Shown one piece after another: positions 54,169-64,000 of a stretch of 64,000 nt of DNA. A program made the translations under genes and the position numbers. Each line of letters opens with the position of its first letter. The first letter of the stretch is position 1. Below the pieces are notes generated by a model. The model did not search any database. It worked only from the letters and a program-made list of their open reading frames with translations, and was not told the origin of the DNA. This DNA is from Molossus alvarezi (taxonomy: Eukaryota > Chordata > Mammalia > Chiroptera > Molossidae): positions 97,523,827-97,587,826 of the forward strand of contig CM073891.1 of assembly GCA_037176705.1 (NCBI GenBank), given 5' to 3'.

Positions 54169-54693
54169 TTTTTATTATTTTATTTTGTTTTCCCTTAATT
54201 TCTAGTGAGATTGAGCATCTTCCTGTATGTTGATTGGCCATTAGAGTTTCTCTGCTGTGAATTGCTTATTCATATCCTTTGCCAATTTTTTCAGTTGTTT
54301 TTTTGTTATTGTTTTGTAATAGTTCTTTATACATTTTGAATAGTCATACCTTGATGGTTTTATGCCTGGGAAAATATCTCCTGTCAGTCTAAGCCTGTCT
54401 TTGCACTTTGTTGATGTCTTTTTATTTTAAAGTAGTAAAATGTATCAGTCTTTGCCATTGTGTTTTATTCTCTCGTAGTTTATTTAGTAAATTCTTTCTA
54501 TCTCTAGGATGTAAAGATAACCTCATATTTTTTCCTAGAAGTATAAAATTTGACTATTTGCATTTAGGTCTTTACCAACTTATTATTCTGACAGATATTT
54601 ATTACATAGTTCCTTTCACTCACAGTTGGCTATGCCACCTCTGGTTTTGAGTGTAATTACTTGGTAGGGCGAATCCCCTGACTTATTCTTTTT

Positions 54694-54937
54694 TTTTTTA
54701 TCCTCACCCAAGGACATCTTTGCATTTATCCTCAGATAGAGCGGGAGGGGAGAGGGAGGAAGAGAGAGGGAGAAACATTGATGTGAGAGAGACACATCGA
54801 GTGACTGCTACCTACACGACCCCAACCGGGGCTGGGGACAAACTGCAACCGAGGTACATGCCCTTAGCAGGAACCAAACCCAGCACTTTCTGTTCCACGG
54901 GCCGACACTCTAACCGCTGAGCCAAACCGGCCAGGGC
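54694..54937 (-). mobile_element. Ves SINE, full length with 16-bp TSD
   Basis: The duplication 'ctgacttattcttttt' is exact at 54678-54693 and 54937-54952 (first base shared). The copy runs from 'tatcctcacccaaggac' to 'gagccaaaccggccaggg'. Confidence 0.96.
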
Positions 54938-55089
54938 TGACTTATTCTTTTTCAAAATTGCCTTGAATTGTGGTTGGTTGTCTAATCGAAGGCTATTGTC
55001 TCTTTTTCCTACCAACTGAATCGAAATTGTTTTCAGGTGTCCATGAAGCCTATTCCATAGTGCTTGGTCTGAGCCCATTACAGTAATTT

Positions 55090-55490
55090 CATTCCACTGG
55101 GACTGTGTTTGGCCATAGGCATGAGACCTACTTGGGATTATGCTAGAGTGGAGGTGAGATAGGATAGGTAAGTTTTCTTTTCACTTGAGAAGGTACATAA
55201 GAAAAAGATTTGCCTTTCCTATGTTTGTACAGAGTTGGAGGAAAATGTGATGCCTGAAACAGTGGCAGCCATCTTGCCACCCTGAGGAGAAAAGCTGGAG
55301 ACCAGCGCACTGGGAATAGCTAAGCAGATAGATAGAAAGGGCTCAGGTCCCCATGATGTCATTGTGCTGCTGAACTAACCAATGCTGAAACCACCTTCCA
55401 CTGGACATCCTGTGATGTGAATAATACACCTGTTATTGTTTAAGACACTTTAATTTTATATTTTTTATTTGTAGCCAGAGGCATCCCCAA
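55090..55490 (+). mobile_element. Ancient LTR-like repeat
   Basis: 'cagtggcagccatcttgcca', 'ccctgaggagaaaagctgga', 'tgatgtcattgtgctgctga' and 'ttattgtttaagacacttta' resemble the repeat at 50400-50845. Family unresolved; no coding sequence. Confidence 0.4.
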
Positions 55491-55559
55491 CTCCTATTAC
55501 ATGTTTTGACCCTTTACTCTTCAACATGAATTTTGTGAGCATTGTTCAATCTTATATAA

Positions 55560-55863
55560 TGAGGTGGGGATTTTTTTAATTGGGTTTGCTTTGAAATTAA
55601 ACACTAATTTAGGAGAACTGACATCTTTCATATAATATGTATTTGAATTCATGAATATGGTAAAGGTCTCCATTTTTTCAAATCTTAGTTAACTTTCTCA
55701 TAAAAATCTTTTATACTTAAAATCCACATTTTATTCCTAGGTACTTGATTATTTATTGCTATTAGGAGTGGCGTCTTGACCTGGCCAGTTTGGCTTAGTG
55801 GTTGGAGTGTCAGCCTGCAGATCAGAGAGTCCCGGATTTGATTCCCGCTAGGGGCACGTGTAT

Positions 55864-55901
<38 letters not shown>

Positions 55902-56120
55902 GCACAAGAATATAAAAATCTCATGAAAAGTTTCTTTAAAAAAAAAAAGAGTGGTGTCTTTTGTTTGCTATTAAATATTATATGTGAAAAACACTGATAT
56001 ATTAAATTGCAATTGAATTTTGTTGATTTTATACCCAGAAATCTTCCCAAATTATCTTTCGAATTTAATATTTTTTCAGTGTAGTCTGTTTGATTGTCTT
56101 TATAGACCATCATATTATCT
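55560..56120 (-). mobile_element. Old L1 remnant
   Basis: 'tcctaggtacttgattattt', 'tgttgattttatacccagaa' and 'gtctttatagaccatcatat' match antisense old-L1 ORF2-region text. The chimeric retroposon at 55777 splits it. Confidence 0.52.
55777..55948 (+). mobile_element. Chimeric retroposon: Ves head plus CA-rich 3' part
   Basis: The tRNA-like head ('gacctggccagtttggctta' to 'gattcccgctaggggcacg') is followed not by the SINE body but by a (CA)n tract (55866-55901), about 35 bases of other sequence ('agaatataaaaatctcatga') and an A tail. Flanks 'gagtggcgtctt' (55765-55776) and 'gagtggtgtctt' (55949-55960) differ at one base, so the whole unit inserted at once. Confidence 0.82.
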
Positions 56121-56129
56121 GAATAAAAA

Positions 56130-56590
56130 GAATTTGTCTTTTCTTGTCTCCTGCTGTGACTACGGAGATGCCATAGAGTCAGACATGGAAGTCTGTGTTT
56201 GCTTCATCCAGTCTGTGAAATGACCCTCAGGGCAAGTTTTTGAGCCTATGGATAGCTTCACTCAACAGGTTGCCCCACGAGTTGAGGGGACCCATAATGA
56301 GGTCCTCAAGATCTGTGCAGTGCTATAAGAAAAGAAAGGAAAGGAAGGAGAGGGATAAGAGCTGCAAGACTTGATTTTAAGCAAAGTGAGTGGGAAAGAA
56401 TTGTCAGTGGTATTTTATCTAGGAAGTGAATGTTGATTGAGAGTTAGTATTTTTTATACTAATCCCCCTCTATAAACTAGCTTAACATATAAATATAATC
56501 AAAATAGCATTCAATAAAATTTCAGAACTTATTTATTAAAATATGTAAAACAGCCAGCTGCAGCAGTAGTGACTAAAAAGTGTAAAAATA
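56130..56590. other. Unassigned sequence, no gene seen
   Basis: No repeat or gene recognised. Confidence 0.5.
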
Positions 56591-56591
56591 A

Positions 56592-56745
56592 ATGATTTTG
56601 TTCAGTAAATATTTACTGAGTTCCTACTATGTGGCAGCATTGTATAGGAAGTTGGGAAAGATAAATAACACAGGTCCTTGTGCAGCTAACCACCTAGTTG
56701 GGCCAACTGATGGGCAAACAAATAGTCCAAATATGATGGGATAAG
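56592..56745 (-). mobile_element. L2 3' end
   Basis: 'gttcagtaaatatttactga', 'gttcctactatgtggcagca' and 'cacaggtccttgtgcagcta' form the antisense L2 3' end. Confidence 0.55.
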
Positions 56746-56759
56746 CTCCTTAAAAGGGT

Positions 56760-57480
56760 GTTAGTTCAAAGAGATATTTGTACACTCATGTTCATAGCAG
56801 CATTATTCACAATAGGGGAAGCAACCCAAGTGTCCATCAGCAGCTGAACAGATAAACAAAATGTGGCATATACATACAATGGAATATTATTCAGATTTGA
56901 AAAGGAAAGATATTCTGCCCGGCTGGTGTGGCTCAGTGGTTGAGTGTCGACCCCTGCACCAAGAGGTCACCAGTTCGATTCCTGGTCAGGGCACATGCCA
57001 GTTCGTGGGCCAAATCCCCAGTGGGTGGCGTGCAGGAGGCGGCCAATCAATGTTCTCATTCGTTGGTGTTTCTATCTCTCTCTCCCTCTTCTTTCCTCTC
57101 TCTAAAACCAATAAAGGAAAAGAGAGAGAGAGAGAGAAAAAAAAAGGATATTCTGATAATGCTACCAAATCTGTACTAAGTGAAATAAGCTAGTCACAAG
57201 AAGACACAGGCTGTATAATTCTACTTGTATGAGGGATCTAGACTAATCACATTTATCGAAACAGGAAGTAGAATTGTGATTGTCAGGGCCTGAGGGCAGG
57301 GGAGGGAGAAATAGTGGTCACAGAATTTCAGTTTAACAAGATGGAAAAGTTCTAGAAATTGGTTGCACAGCAGTGTAAACATACTTAACACTATCGAACT
57401 GTATACTTAAAGTGGTTAAGATGGTCAATTTTATGTTATGTGCAATCTACCACAATTTTTTCATAAGCCAAAAAAAAAAA
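56760..57480 (+). mobile_element. Old L1 3' UTR, sense, split by a SINE
   Basis: 'tgttcatagcagcattattc', 'acccaagtgtccatcagcag', 'acaatggaatattattcaga', then after the SINE 'cttgtatgagggatctagac', 'ggttaagatggtcaatttta' and an A run at 57470. This is an L1MB/L1MC-type end. Confidence 0.72.
56918..57146 (+). mobile_element. Ves-type SINE with TSD
   Basis: Second-subfamily copy from 'cccggctggtgtggctcagt' to 'taaaaccaataaaggaaaag' and a GA/A tail. 'gatattctg' flanks at 56909-56917 and 57147-57155. Confidence 0.94.
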
Positions 57481-57484
57481 GAAT

Positions 57485-57590
57485 GTTAACTTCATGACAG
57501 CAGGGTCCTATCTCTTTGCTCACTCTTAACATTTAAACATCTAACTTAAATTTCTGATATGTAGTAGGCACTTGGCAAATATTTGATCTT
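57485..57590 (+). mobile_element. L2 3' end
   Basis: 'gttaacttcatgacagcagg', 'gtcctatctctttgctcact' and 'tgatatgtagtaggcacttg' match the sense L2 3' end. Confidence 0.47.
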
Positions 57591-57599
57591 CCTCTGGCT

Positions 57600-58610
57600 T
57601 CTCCTTCCCATCCAGCATCCTACACAGCACAACAAAGGCCAAGTCGTCTGTGAGCCAATTCAGCAAACAAAGGCATTTCTCTCCTCAGAACCCGAAGGGG
57701 GAAGAATTTCAAATATTTGTGATTTGATATTTGTCCCAATCACACCAACTATTCTTTACTTCTCAATTATGCTTCTCTGAGCTTTTTTTGGCATTTAGAT
57801 TTCCTAAAGATAGATCCTGCTTCTACTTCCCAAACAGAGTTGTCATGGGCTTTGTTAAGAAATAAAAAAAAATGTGGAAGGAAGTCTGTGAAATGAAATC
57901 ATTATTAGGCCAGGGTACAAAGAACTGTGGGCCACACTCGCAGGGCACAAGAGGAAGACGAGCTAACAGGCGTGTACTGGCCCTTCCGCAGCCTGCTCCG
58001 TCCCTTCAGGGACACAGTCCGGTTCTAGTCGCTCGGTTTATTCCCTCGTGTTTGTTTTTCACCTGGCCCAAAATAGAGAGACCAAAAAAGTTTCCTTGTA
58101 CTTATTTCAGCTCTTCTACTTGTTTCTTGCGTGTTTGGTTTCCTCTCGCCGTGATCCTTTTTCCTGCCCCTGGTCGTCCCTCTCTTCCCCTTTCTCGGTG
58201 AGGGTTTTTCCTTGTGTCGCCCTGGGTTGGTGGGAGGTATCCGTGAAGGGCAGGTAAGTGGGTGTTCGGTGACAGCACCCGTGTCAGCCCGCGGGGTCTG
58301 CACTGAGGAATCCCGTTCCTGGCCCCGGCACCGGCCAGTACTCCCTGTCATCGGTTCTGGCTTGGACTCAGCCCTGGGCCTGCGTGTTGCTAGGCTTCAA
58401 AGTAGAACAGAAATGCCTTGCTCCAAGGGAAGCGCGGGGGAGAAAGTATCAGCGTATCTTTCTTCTGCCTTCTCACGCTGCTCTGGTGGGAGGGGAGTGC
58501 GTGCAGGGCCAGCCGAAGCCTTCCTGGAGACAGGGTCAATCATAGAACCAACTCAAGTTTCCCGGTCTGGAGATTCGATTTTGTGGCTTTTTAAATATAA
58601 TACTTAAACA
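57600..58610. other. Unassigned sequence with CpG-enriched core
   Basis: No repeat or protein domain recognised. About 30 CpG steps fall between 57950 and 58570, far more than in neighbouring DNA, and a consensus splice-donor string 'caggtaagt' lies at 58250-58258. Overlapping open frames up to 131 codons (58212-58607) show no recognisable protein. A noncoding first exon or a weak CpG island is possible. Confidence 0.4.
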
Positions 58611-58614
58611 GTTC

Positions 58615-58865
58615 TTGCTGCGACAGACACTGTTCTAAGTGCTTTTAAATATTAACTATTTAACCCTTTAAATATTAACTCATTTATTTCTTACAAACAA
58701 CCCTATGAACTGGGAACTACTATTGTCTAACTTCCATGGATGTGGAAACTGAGGCCCAGAGATTTAAACTTGCTCAGAGTCACACAGCAAATAAGTGATA
58801 GCACCAGGATCTGAACTCAGACAGCCTGGCTCCTGCATCCATGCTTTTAAGCATTATACGAGGCT
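58615..58865 (-). mobile_element. MIR SINE, nearly full length
   Basis: 'cactgttctaagtgctttta', 'ggaaactgaggcccagagat', 'gctcagagtcacacagcaaa' and 'gatctgaactcagacagcct' follow the antisense MIR almost end to end. There is a local duplication of 'taaatattaact' at 58647-58680. Confidence 0.82.
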
Positions 58866-58869
58866 GCTT

Positions 58870-59612
58870 CTCTGATTTGTGTACAGTCCCCCAGGATTTC
58901 CTTTGGAAATCTCATATCTGATTTCACAAATAGCTTCTCAAAGGTATAACGCCCTCTGGTAGGTGCCGAGCAATGTGCGTATCCCTCTGAAATTTCTGTG
59001 CAGCTCTTGGGATATCTGCTAGCAGTCATGTGTTCACAGCTCTATTCTGCAGAACCCACCACATTCTCCACCCAGGCCCTTGTGAACAGCATCAGGAATT
59101 TTTTCAGATGGTTGGCTGGACTTGGGAGTGCAGTTTGGAGCTGTAGACAGATCTTCCGGTGAGAGTAGCAAAGTAGTCTGGAGAGAAGCCCACGGACCTT
59201 GGCTTCTGCCCTGGAAGACCATGACCCTGAATATATGCAAATCCTCTGACCTTCCCAGCTCCTTCTGGCTGTGCCCCAGTTGGCTTTGCCTGGTAAGAAC
59301 TTTCTTAGCAGAGAAGAAAGTTTCACAGGAAGTTAGGATGAGCTTGGCTTTCTGCTGCCTACACGAACTCTGACCTATGTTGAGGGACTGGGTTTCATTG
59401 TTGCACAGAGATTTGTCTCTGGCCTCTTCCATGGCTTCTGATGGCTTCCCACTCATAATTCCCAGGGCCTCTGACCGTTCTTCATCACCAGAATGCTTTT
59501 CTGGGATCTTCCTTCCACAGGCCCTGGTTCTGCTCTGGCTGGAACTGGTGAAAAGTAATTCCTGCTAAGAAATTACCCGATAACAACTGAGGCAGGGCTC
59601 TCCTCTGTACAG
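58870..59612. other. Unassigned sequence, no gene seen
   Basis: No repeat recognised. The 140-codon minus frame at 59034-59456 is overlapped by 83- and 94-codon frames and has no recognisable domain, so I leave it as noncoding. Confidence 0.45.
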
Positions 59613-59625
59613 TGCATATGCATCT

Positions 59626-59821
59626 TTAAAAAAATGTTTTTATTGACTTCAGAGAGAGGAAGGGAGAGGGAAAGAGAGACAGAAACATCTACCAACTGCC
59701 TCCTGCAGGCCCCCTACTGGGGATCAAGCCACAACCTGGTATGTGTTTTGACCAGGAATCGAACCAGTGACCCTTTGGTGCAAGGGGCGCCGCTCAATCC
59801 ACAGAGCCACACTGGCTAGGC
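59626..59821 (-). mobile_element. Ves-type SINE with 13-bp TSD
   Basis: Second-subfamily copy with body 'ccctactggggatcaagcca' and head 'gagccacactggctaggc'. Flanks 'tgcatatgcatct' (59613-59625) and 'tgcatgtgcatct' (59822-59834) differ at one base. Confidence 0.92.
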
Positions 59822-59839
59822 TGCATGTGCATCTCAGTA

Positions 59840-61355
59840 GGAATACTCAAAACCAAGAAATTTAAAAACTCAAAGGAGTGACTGTCTAGGGGTAGACTGT
59901 CAGGTGCCTTTACACAGAGAGATGTGGGGGTCTGGTGTCCTGTGGATTTGTATATGCATCCAAAACTGTCCAGAGTGGCAATGGCAGGTCCACAGACACC
60001 CTCACATACAGAATAAAACTTTCACTTCGGAGCAACAGCTCTCTCCCTCTCTCAGTTTGTTCTTAGGGCCCACCAAGTCCAGGACCCGGATCAGGGCATG
60101 CTAATGAGTTCAGTTTATTGGCAACTGGAGCAGAATCCTTTGTCAAGTGGGGTATTTCCTCTGACGTCACTGGACTGCTCATCAGCTCCGAAGTGGGTCT
60201 TTGCCAGGAAAACCTGAATTAAAGAGGAGGCTTGGCCTTCGGGGAAGAGGCCTGTGTCCTGGCTGGCTGGGTGTGTCTGCTGCACACAGGCCTCCCAGAG
60301 CCACTGACTGATTCCCTGGGTCAATGCACTTTTGACCTAAGAGGGGAAAAGGTACAAGCAGCAGCTACAGCAGTGTGCTGTCACCGGGTAGGCCTTTTGA
60401 ACTGGTGGGATGGTGACGGCCCGACCCCACCTACTCCATCTGAGGCTGCTGTCTTTCCTGCCCACCCCACTGGCTTCCCCCCCTTCCCTCCCTTACCACT
60501 TCCCTCCCTATTCTCTTAAAGACCAGCTGCCTAGCTGACACCTTTTACTTCTAAAACCTTCTTTGTAGTTCGTCCTTGACCCCTGTCTCAAAATATTCTC
60601 TCTCTTTCCTCCTTCTATGCCAGACTGTTGGCATCTGTCTCCCTGTCTTGTGCAGGCTGCCATCTCTGGCTCACCACGGTTTCATAATTGCCTCTGGTTA
60701 AAGTTTAAATAGATGGGTTTCAGCCCAAGAGAAAAATGTAAACAAGCCATTTCTGCAGTCTTTCAGAACTGCTGACTTCCAGTGCTTCTGAATTGTGTGC
60801 TAGGAAATTCATTCAGCTCCTCCCTAACCCAGGAACCGAACCGCCACTGGGCTTTCAGAGACGTGAAAGGCACTCCGAAACCATAGAGGCTCTCAGACGA
60901 TCTACACTTTTCCTTTTAACTCAATTAAGCCGTCAGGATCCAGTTCCTATTCTAGGATGTTTGTCTGGGGTGTTGAGGTGAGAAAACAGTTAAGCAGTCT
61001 TCGTGGGCTGGCTTGTGACGAAAGGAAGGAAGTGAAAGGAACTGTCATTTCCCTGCTGGAATTTTTTCTTTGGGGGGAGGAGTTTTATGGGTTCTATTGA
61101 TTGATGGGACTGTCTTATGATCACGAGAATGGGATGATTCTTGGCCAGCACGGAAGGAGGAGGACAGGTGGAGTTTGAGCTGGCGATTTAGGCATAGATT
61201 CCTCCATTTGCGGTCTTTCCTCAGAAGTAAGCAGAACAGTTTCTTTTGAGTCTTGATTAACAATATTGATCGTCTGCATTTTCTGCTTTGTGTACTTTAT
61301 GTACTTGTGATCTGGTGTCAGGATGGATTGAGCAATCATTTTGGATGTTTTAGTC
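59840..61355. other. Unassigned sequence, no gene seen
   Basis: No repeat or gene recognised. A full CRE-type palindrome 'tgacgtca' at 60162-60169 stands alone without promoter context. Frames up to 95 codons (60232-60519) have no recognisable domain. Confidence 0.5.
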
Positions 61356-61359
61356 AAGG

Positions 61360-62040
61360 ATTTGATTGGCTCGTTGCCTTCCCTACTCAAAAACCTTCAA
61401 TAATTCCCCATTTCAAGTTCAGACTCTTATTCACAGCCTTCCGTGGTCTGGCTCCAAACCACCTTTGCCTTCCACTATTCCAACTGTACACTGACCTCAC
61501 TAAACTTTCCACCCAGCTCCTGTAACAAGTTCCCTTCCTTACTCTGCAGCATCCCAGCCCTGCCGACCTCTCCCCTGGCCTCCTCGGAGCCTTCTCAGAA
61601 CTCCATCGGCCTGTGTTCTGCGAAACCTTCCTTGCTGTCTGTGCAACCGGAGCCACCCCTCCCCCGCTCGGTTCTCCAGCAGTCCCGAGGGCCCCCTTCC
61701 TGACAGCCCTGCTTTCTTTTTTAAAAATTTCTTTCCCTTTATTGATTTTAGAGAAAGAGGAAGTGAGAGGGAGAGAGAGATAGAAATATTGATGAGAAAG
61801 AACATCTATTGGCCACCTCCTGCATGCCCCCCACTGAGGATCCTGCCCACAACCTGGGCTTGTGCCCTGACCGGGAATGAAGCTGGCTTATTTCATTATC
61901 CAGTGTTCAGCCCACATGTATGTGTCAGCTGTCTGCACTAGCTGCTCAGCTCCCTCACTGGAGCATGGGTCATTCTGTCTGCCCACATGCCCTGCGTCAG
62001 GTGTGGCCCATCGTCAGTACTCAATAAAGATTCAGTCTTT
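61360..62040 (+). mobile_element. L2 3' region, split by a SINE
   Basis: 'accttcaataattccccatt', 'gtggtctggctccaaaccac', 'tattccaactgtacactgac', then after the SINE 'gtcagtactcaataaagatt' follow sense L2 order. Diverged but ordered. Confidence 0.5.
61711..61887 (-). mobile_element. Ves-type SINE, 5' head truncated
   Basis: The body and 3' end are present ('ccctttattgattttagaga' to 'gtgccctgaccgggaatga') but the first 65 or so bases of the tRNA head are absent. The flanks show only a weak 'gctttctttt'/'gcttatttca' similarity, so true 5' truncation at insertion and later deletion are both possible. Confidence 0.86.
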
Positions 62041-62097
62041 ATTTTTCAACCTCCCTGCAAACTGGATGGCACTATTTTAAAATAGCCCCTGAGAGGA

Positions 62098-62290
62098 ACG
62101 AGAGGAGTGGAGGTGGTGTTTTGGGGCCAGACAGACTTGGGTTCAAATCTAAGCTCTGCTGCATTTTAGTACTAGGACAGCTTCCCAATTCTTAGCATTT
62201 CCTAGCCTCCCTTTCTTCACTTGTAAAATGAAGGCAATAACATTTTTTATAGGTTTTTGTGAGAATTAAAATGAGATGTTACAAGTAAAG
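62098..62290 (+). mobile_element. MIR SINE
   Basis: 'gggccagacagacttgggtt', 'caaatctaagctctgctgca', 'ttcacttgtaaaatgaaggc' and 'gtgagaattaaaatgagatg' follow sense MIR. Confidence 0.68.
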
Positions 62291-62294
62291 AACC

Positions 62295-62735
62295 ACAGTT
62301 CTGCCTTATTCTGACCCTCCCTTGATATTAAAGCATTTTAAATGTTGAAACATTTTACTCCGGAACATGAATTGTATTAATTTAATAGATATTTGCCACA
62401 TTTTCTGTTGGCTAATGCAACCTTCCTTGATGCAACAACAGTTTCTTCTTATTCACACTTGCAAGTTTTGCAAAGGCTTAATATCTTGGAAGTAGAATTG
62501 GACTTATCTGTTGGTTGCCTGAAGAAATCCCAGTGATGGGGATGATGGCAAGGCAATTGCTCTGTTTGTTGTTATTTTCTCATGTAGAGGGTCATCCTCA
62601 CACCATCACACTGACCTCTTCATGTCCAAGGTTAACTTTAAAGAGGAGAAAAGACCCTCATTAGAACACCCTTCTCTTTCCCCCACTCCACAAAAAGTCA
62701 GTTGCTACTTTCACCCATGGGAGGAAAGCAGTAGA
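62295..62735. other. Unassigned sequence, no gene seen
   Basis: No repeat or gene recognised. Confidence 0.5.
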
Positions 62736-62737
62736 TT

Positions 62738-63010
62738 CCATTCATCCCTCAAACAGTTATTGAATGCCTGCTGTGTTCCAGGTACCAAGATAAAAGATGA
62801 ATCAACCAAGGTCTGTGCCTTTAAAAGGTTGAAGCTTATGTGTTTGGGGCGAAAGACAAGCATCTAATTAAGCAAGTATTGCATGAGTACAGAAGAGAGG
62901 ACTGTCAATGTGTCAGGAAAAGCTTCAGAAAGGTGTGATACTTGAGCTGAGTCTTGCAATATCAGTACATGGCTGTCAACAGAAAATGGGGGCAAAGCAC
63001 TTCAGGTAGA
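62738..63010 (-). mobile_element. L2-like LINE 3' end
   Basis: 'cattcatccctcaaacagtt', 'attgaatgcctgctgtgttc', 'caggtaccaagataaaagat' and 'cttgagctgagtcttgcaat' follow the antisense L2 order. Confidence 0.48.
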
Positions 63011-63014
63011 GGAA

Positions 63015-63605
63015 CCCCAACTCTTGTTTCTTCCCTTCTGATGGCTACACACAGCCTGAAGCATCTGGCTCTGCCATCTTCACCCTGTACTGTTGTCTTC
63101 TCCTTGGTCCAGGCGACTCAAATTCCTCCTTGGAAGCAGCAACATTATTAGTGCTGGTTCCGACCAAAGAACTGGCATTAGAAGCTTTGCTGCTGCTTTT
63201 GTTGCTAAGGCCAGAAAACAACTGGAGTGGTTTGAGCTCCCTGGGGGAGGGGGAGGAGTTGAGCATGCGTGTGCATGTTCACCTGTGTGTGTGTGTAGGA
63301 GTTTGAGAGTTGGGGGGTGGGGATGAGTGTCCATTTGGATGGATGGCTAGATGTTTATCTGCAGGTGTTGCCACAGAAAATAGAAGTGGATATTTAGAAA
63401 ACAAAGTGACAGCTCAGGATCTCACAGACAAGCTGAAAGACTGCTCAGAGAAGGGGGAGGTTGAAGCAACCTCAACCAAAACAGAACAAAACAGAGAAGG
63501 AAGTTGCATCAGAAGAGGAAGAATGCCAAGGTCATACTGAAGAGCCACAAATGTCACAAAATAAAAATACAATTTGTGACTCTTACGATACCTAGTCAAA
63601 TACTA
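63015..63605. other. Unassigned sequence, no gene seen
   Basis: No repeat family recognised. Overlapping frames of 73-84 codons at 63045-63334 and 76 codons at 63310-63540 have no recognisable domain. A short GT run lies at 63284-63297. Confidence 0.45.
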
Positions 63606-63614
63606 TTACAATAT

Positions 63615-63720
63615 TTTCTTCTTTACAGCATTTTAAATCACAGAAGTAATATTTAGTGCAGTAAACATGGAGAACACAGAAAAACACAAACAAAAAATTG
63701 CTACATTTTTTTGTTACATA
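63615..63720 (-). mobile_element. Old L1M-type fragment
   Basis: 'aatcacagaagtaatattta', 'aacatggagaacacagaaaa' and 'acacaaacaaaaaattgcta' recall the antisense L1ME 3' UTR also seen at 43860. Weak. Confidence 0.35.
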
Positions 63721-64000
63721 CATCAGATCTTATTTATTTGGACCAGTGATTGATTATAACTTGCCTTCAACTCCAAATTCAAGTGTTTTTCTTTAGCACT
63801 TAAAAATATTAAAAACAGGTTCTGAGATTGACTTACTGAAGAACATTTTAAAGGTCTAATTATTAGCACAAATTGAAATTTTTAAATAAAGATACTCTAA
63901 TAATAGTGAAGCAATTGAGATGTCAGAGCAAGAAATATAGATCTCAGGATGTTATTAAGTTTTTCCATTTCCATTTACGTAGAAATGTTAGTCTCTGTAC

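Larger units (their letters stand above)
53050..54640 (-). mobile_element. Old L1 remnant, interrupted twice
   Basis: Antisense old-L1 3' text: 'cccaaagcaatcactgtctt', 'gtcaccattactttttagtc', 'ttgtttggatatatgcaaat', 'ctacaagagaaactgctggg', 'gtgagattgagcatcttcct' and 'ttatacattttgaatagtca'. A SINE (53397) and MER20 (53831) lie inside it. No usable frame remains. Confidence 0.57.

Noticed and set aside
59034..59456. 140-codon minus-strand open frame in unassigned DNA
   Set aside because: No family recognised and competing frames overlap it. A conservation test would be needed to revive it.
60162..60169. CRE-type palindrome 'tgacgtca'
   Set aside because: Isolated 8-bp motif with no CpG island, TATA or transcript evidence nearby.

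Overview
The window is repeat-dense, AT-leaning mammalian DNA. I find no host protein-coding gene, rRNA or tRNA gene in it. The organism is very probably a vesper-type microbat (Vespertilionidae or a close family). About 40 copies of a tRNA-headed SINE are recognisable as the bat Ves family: a 5' head related to 'ctggccggtttggctcagcggttagag', a body with 'cgatgtgtctctctcacatcgatg', a CT-rich stretch, and a 3' end 'cctcgggtgaggatt' before an A tail. With them are L1 copies carrying one shared young 3' UTR. Below that lies a layer common to all placentals: MIR, L2, old L1M, MER5A, MER20, another hAT-type element and MaLR/MLT1-like LTR remnants. The window is most likely intergenic or deep intronic.

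Layout. 1-9 kb: SINEs, an old L1 3' end, a DNA-transposon remnant hit twice by SINEs, and an L2 containing a SINE that itself contains an L1 3' end. 9-18 kb: a 63-bp L1 insertion, an AT palindrome, MIRs, and L2 pieces split by SINEs. 18-24 kb: an old antisense L1 split by a 2.2-kb ORF1-only (HAL1-like) element, a 2.3-kb 5'-truncated L1 that carries a SINE, and a further SINE. 24-28 kb: mostly unassigned, with a short sense L1. 28.4-31.4 kb: a 2.9-kb L1 with a long uninterrupted reverse-transcriptase reading frame. 31-45 kb: SINEs interleaved with MIR, L2, hAT and LTR remnants, plus a large AT palindrome near 37.17 kb. 45-53 kb: fewer SINEs, with an MLT1-like LTR and a long L2. 53-57.5 kb: two old L1 tracts punctured by SINEs, MER20 and an LTR-like repeat, including a tRNA-head retroposon with a foreign CA-rich 3' part. 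57.5-64 kb: a mildly CpG-enriched unassigned segment, MIR, L2 and two more SINEs.

No operon, CRISPR array or novel multi-gene system is visible. What links the parts is target-primed reverse transcription by L1. The L1s supply the enzyme, and the Ves SINEs, the ORF1-only element and the chimeric retroposons all show the same signature: A-rich tails and target-site duplications (TSDs) of about 8-18 bp. Most reading frames over 60 codons are antisense or sense reads of SINEs and L1s. Family names rest on recall of consensus sequences, not a database search; ends without a TSD are approximate.
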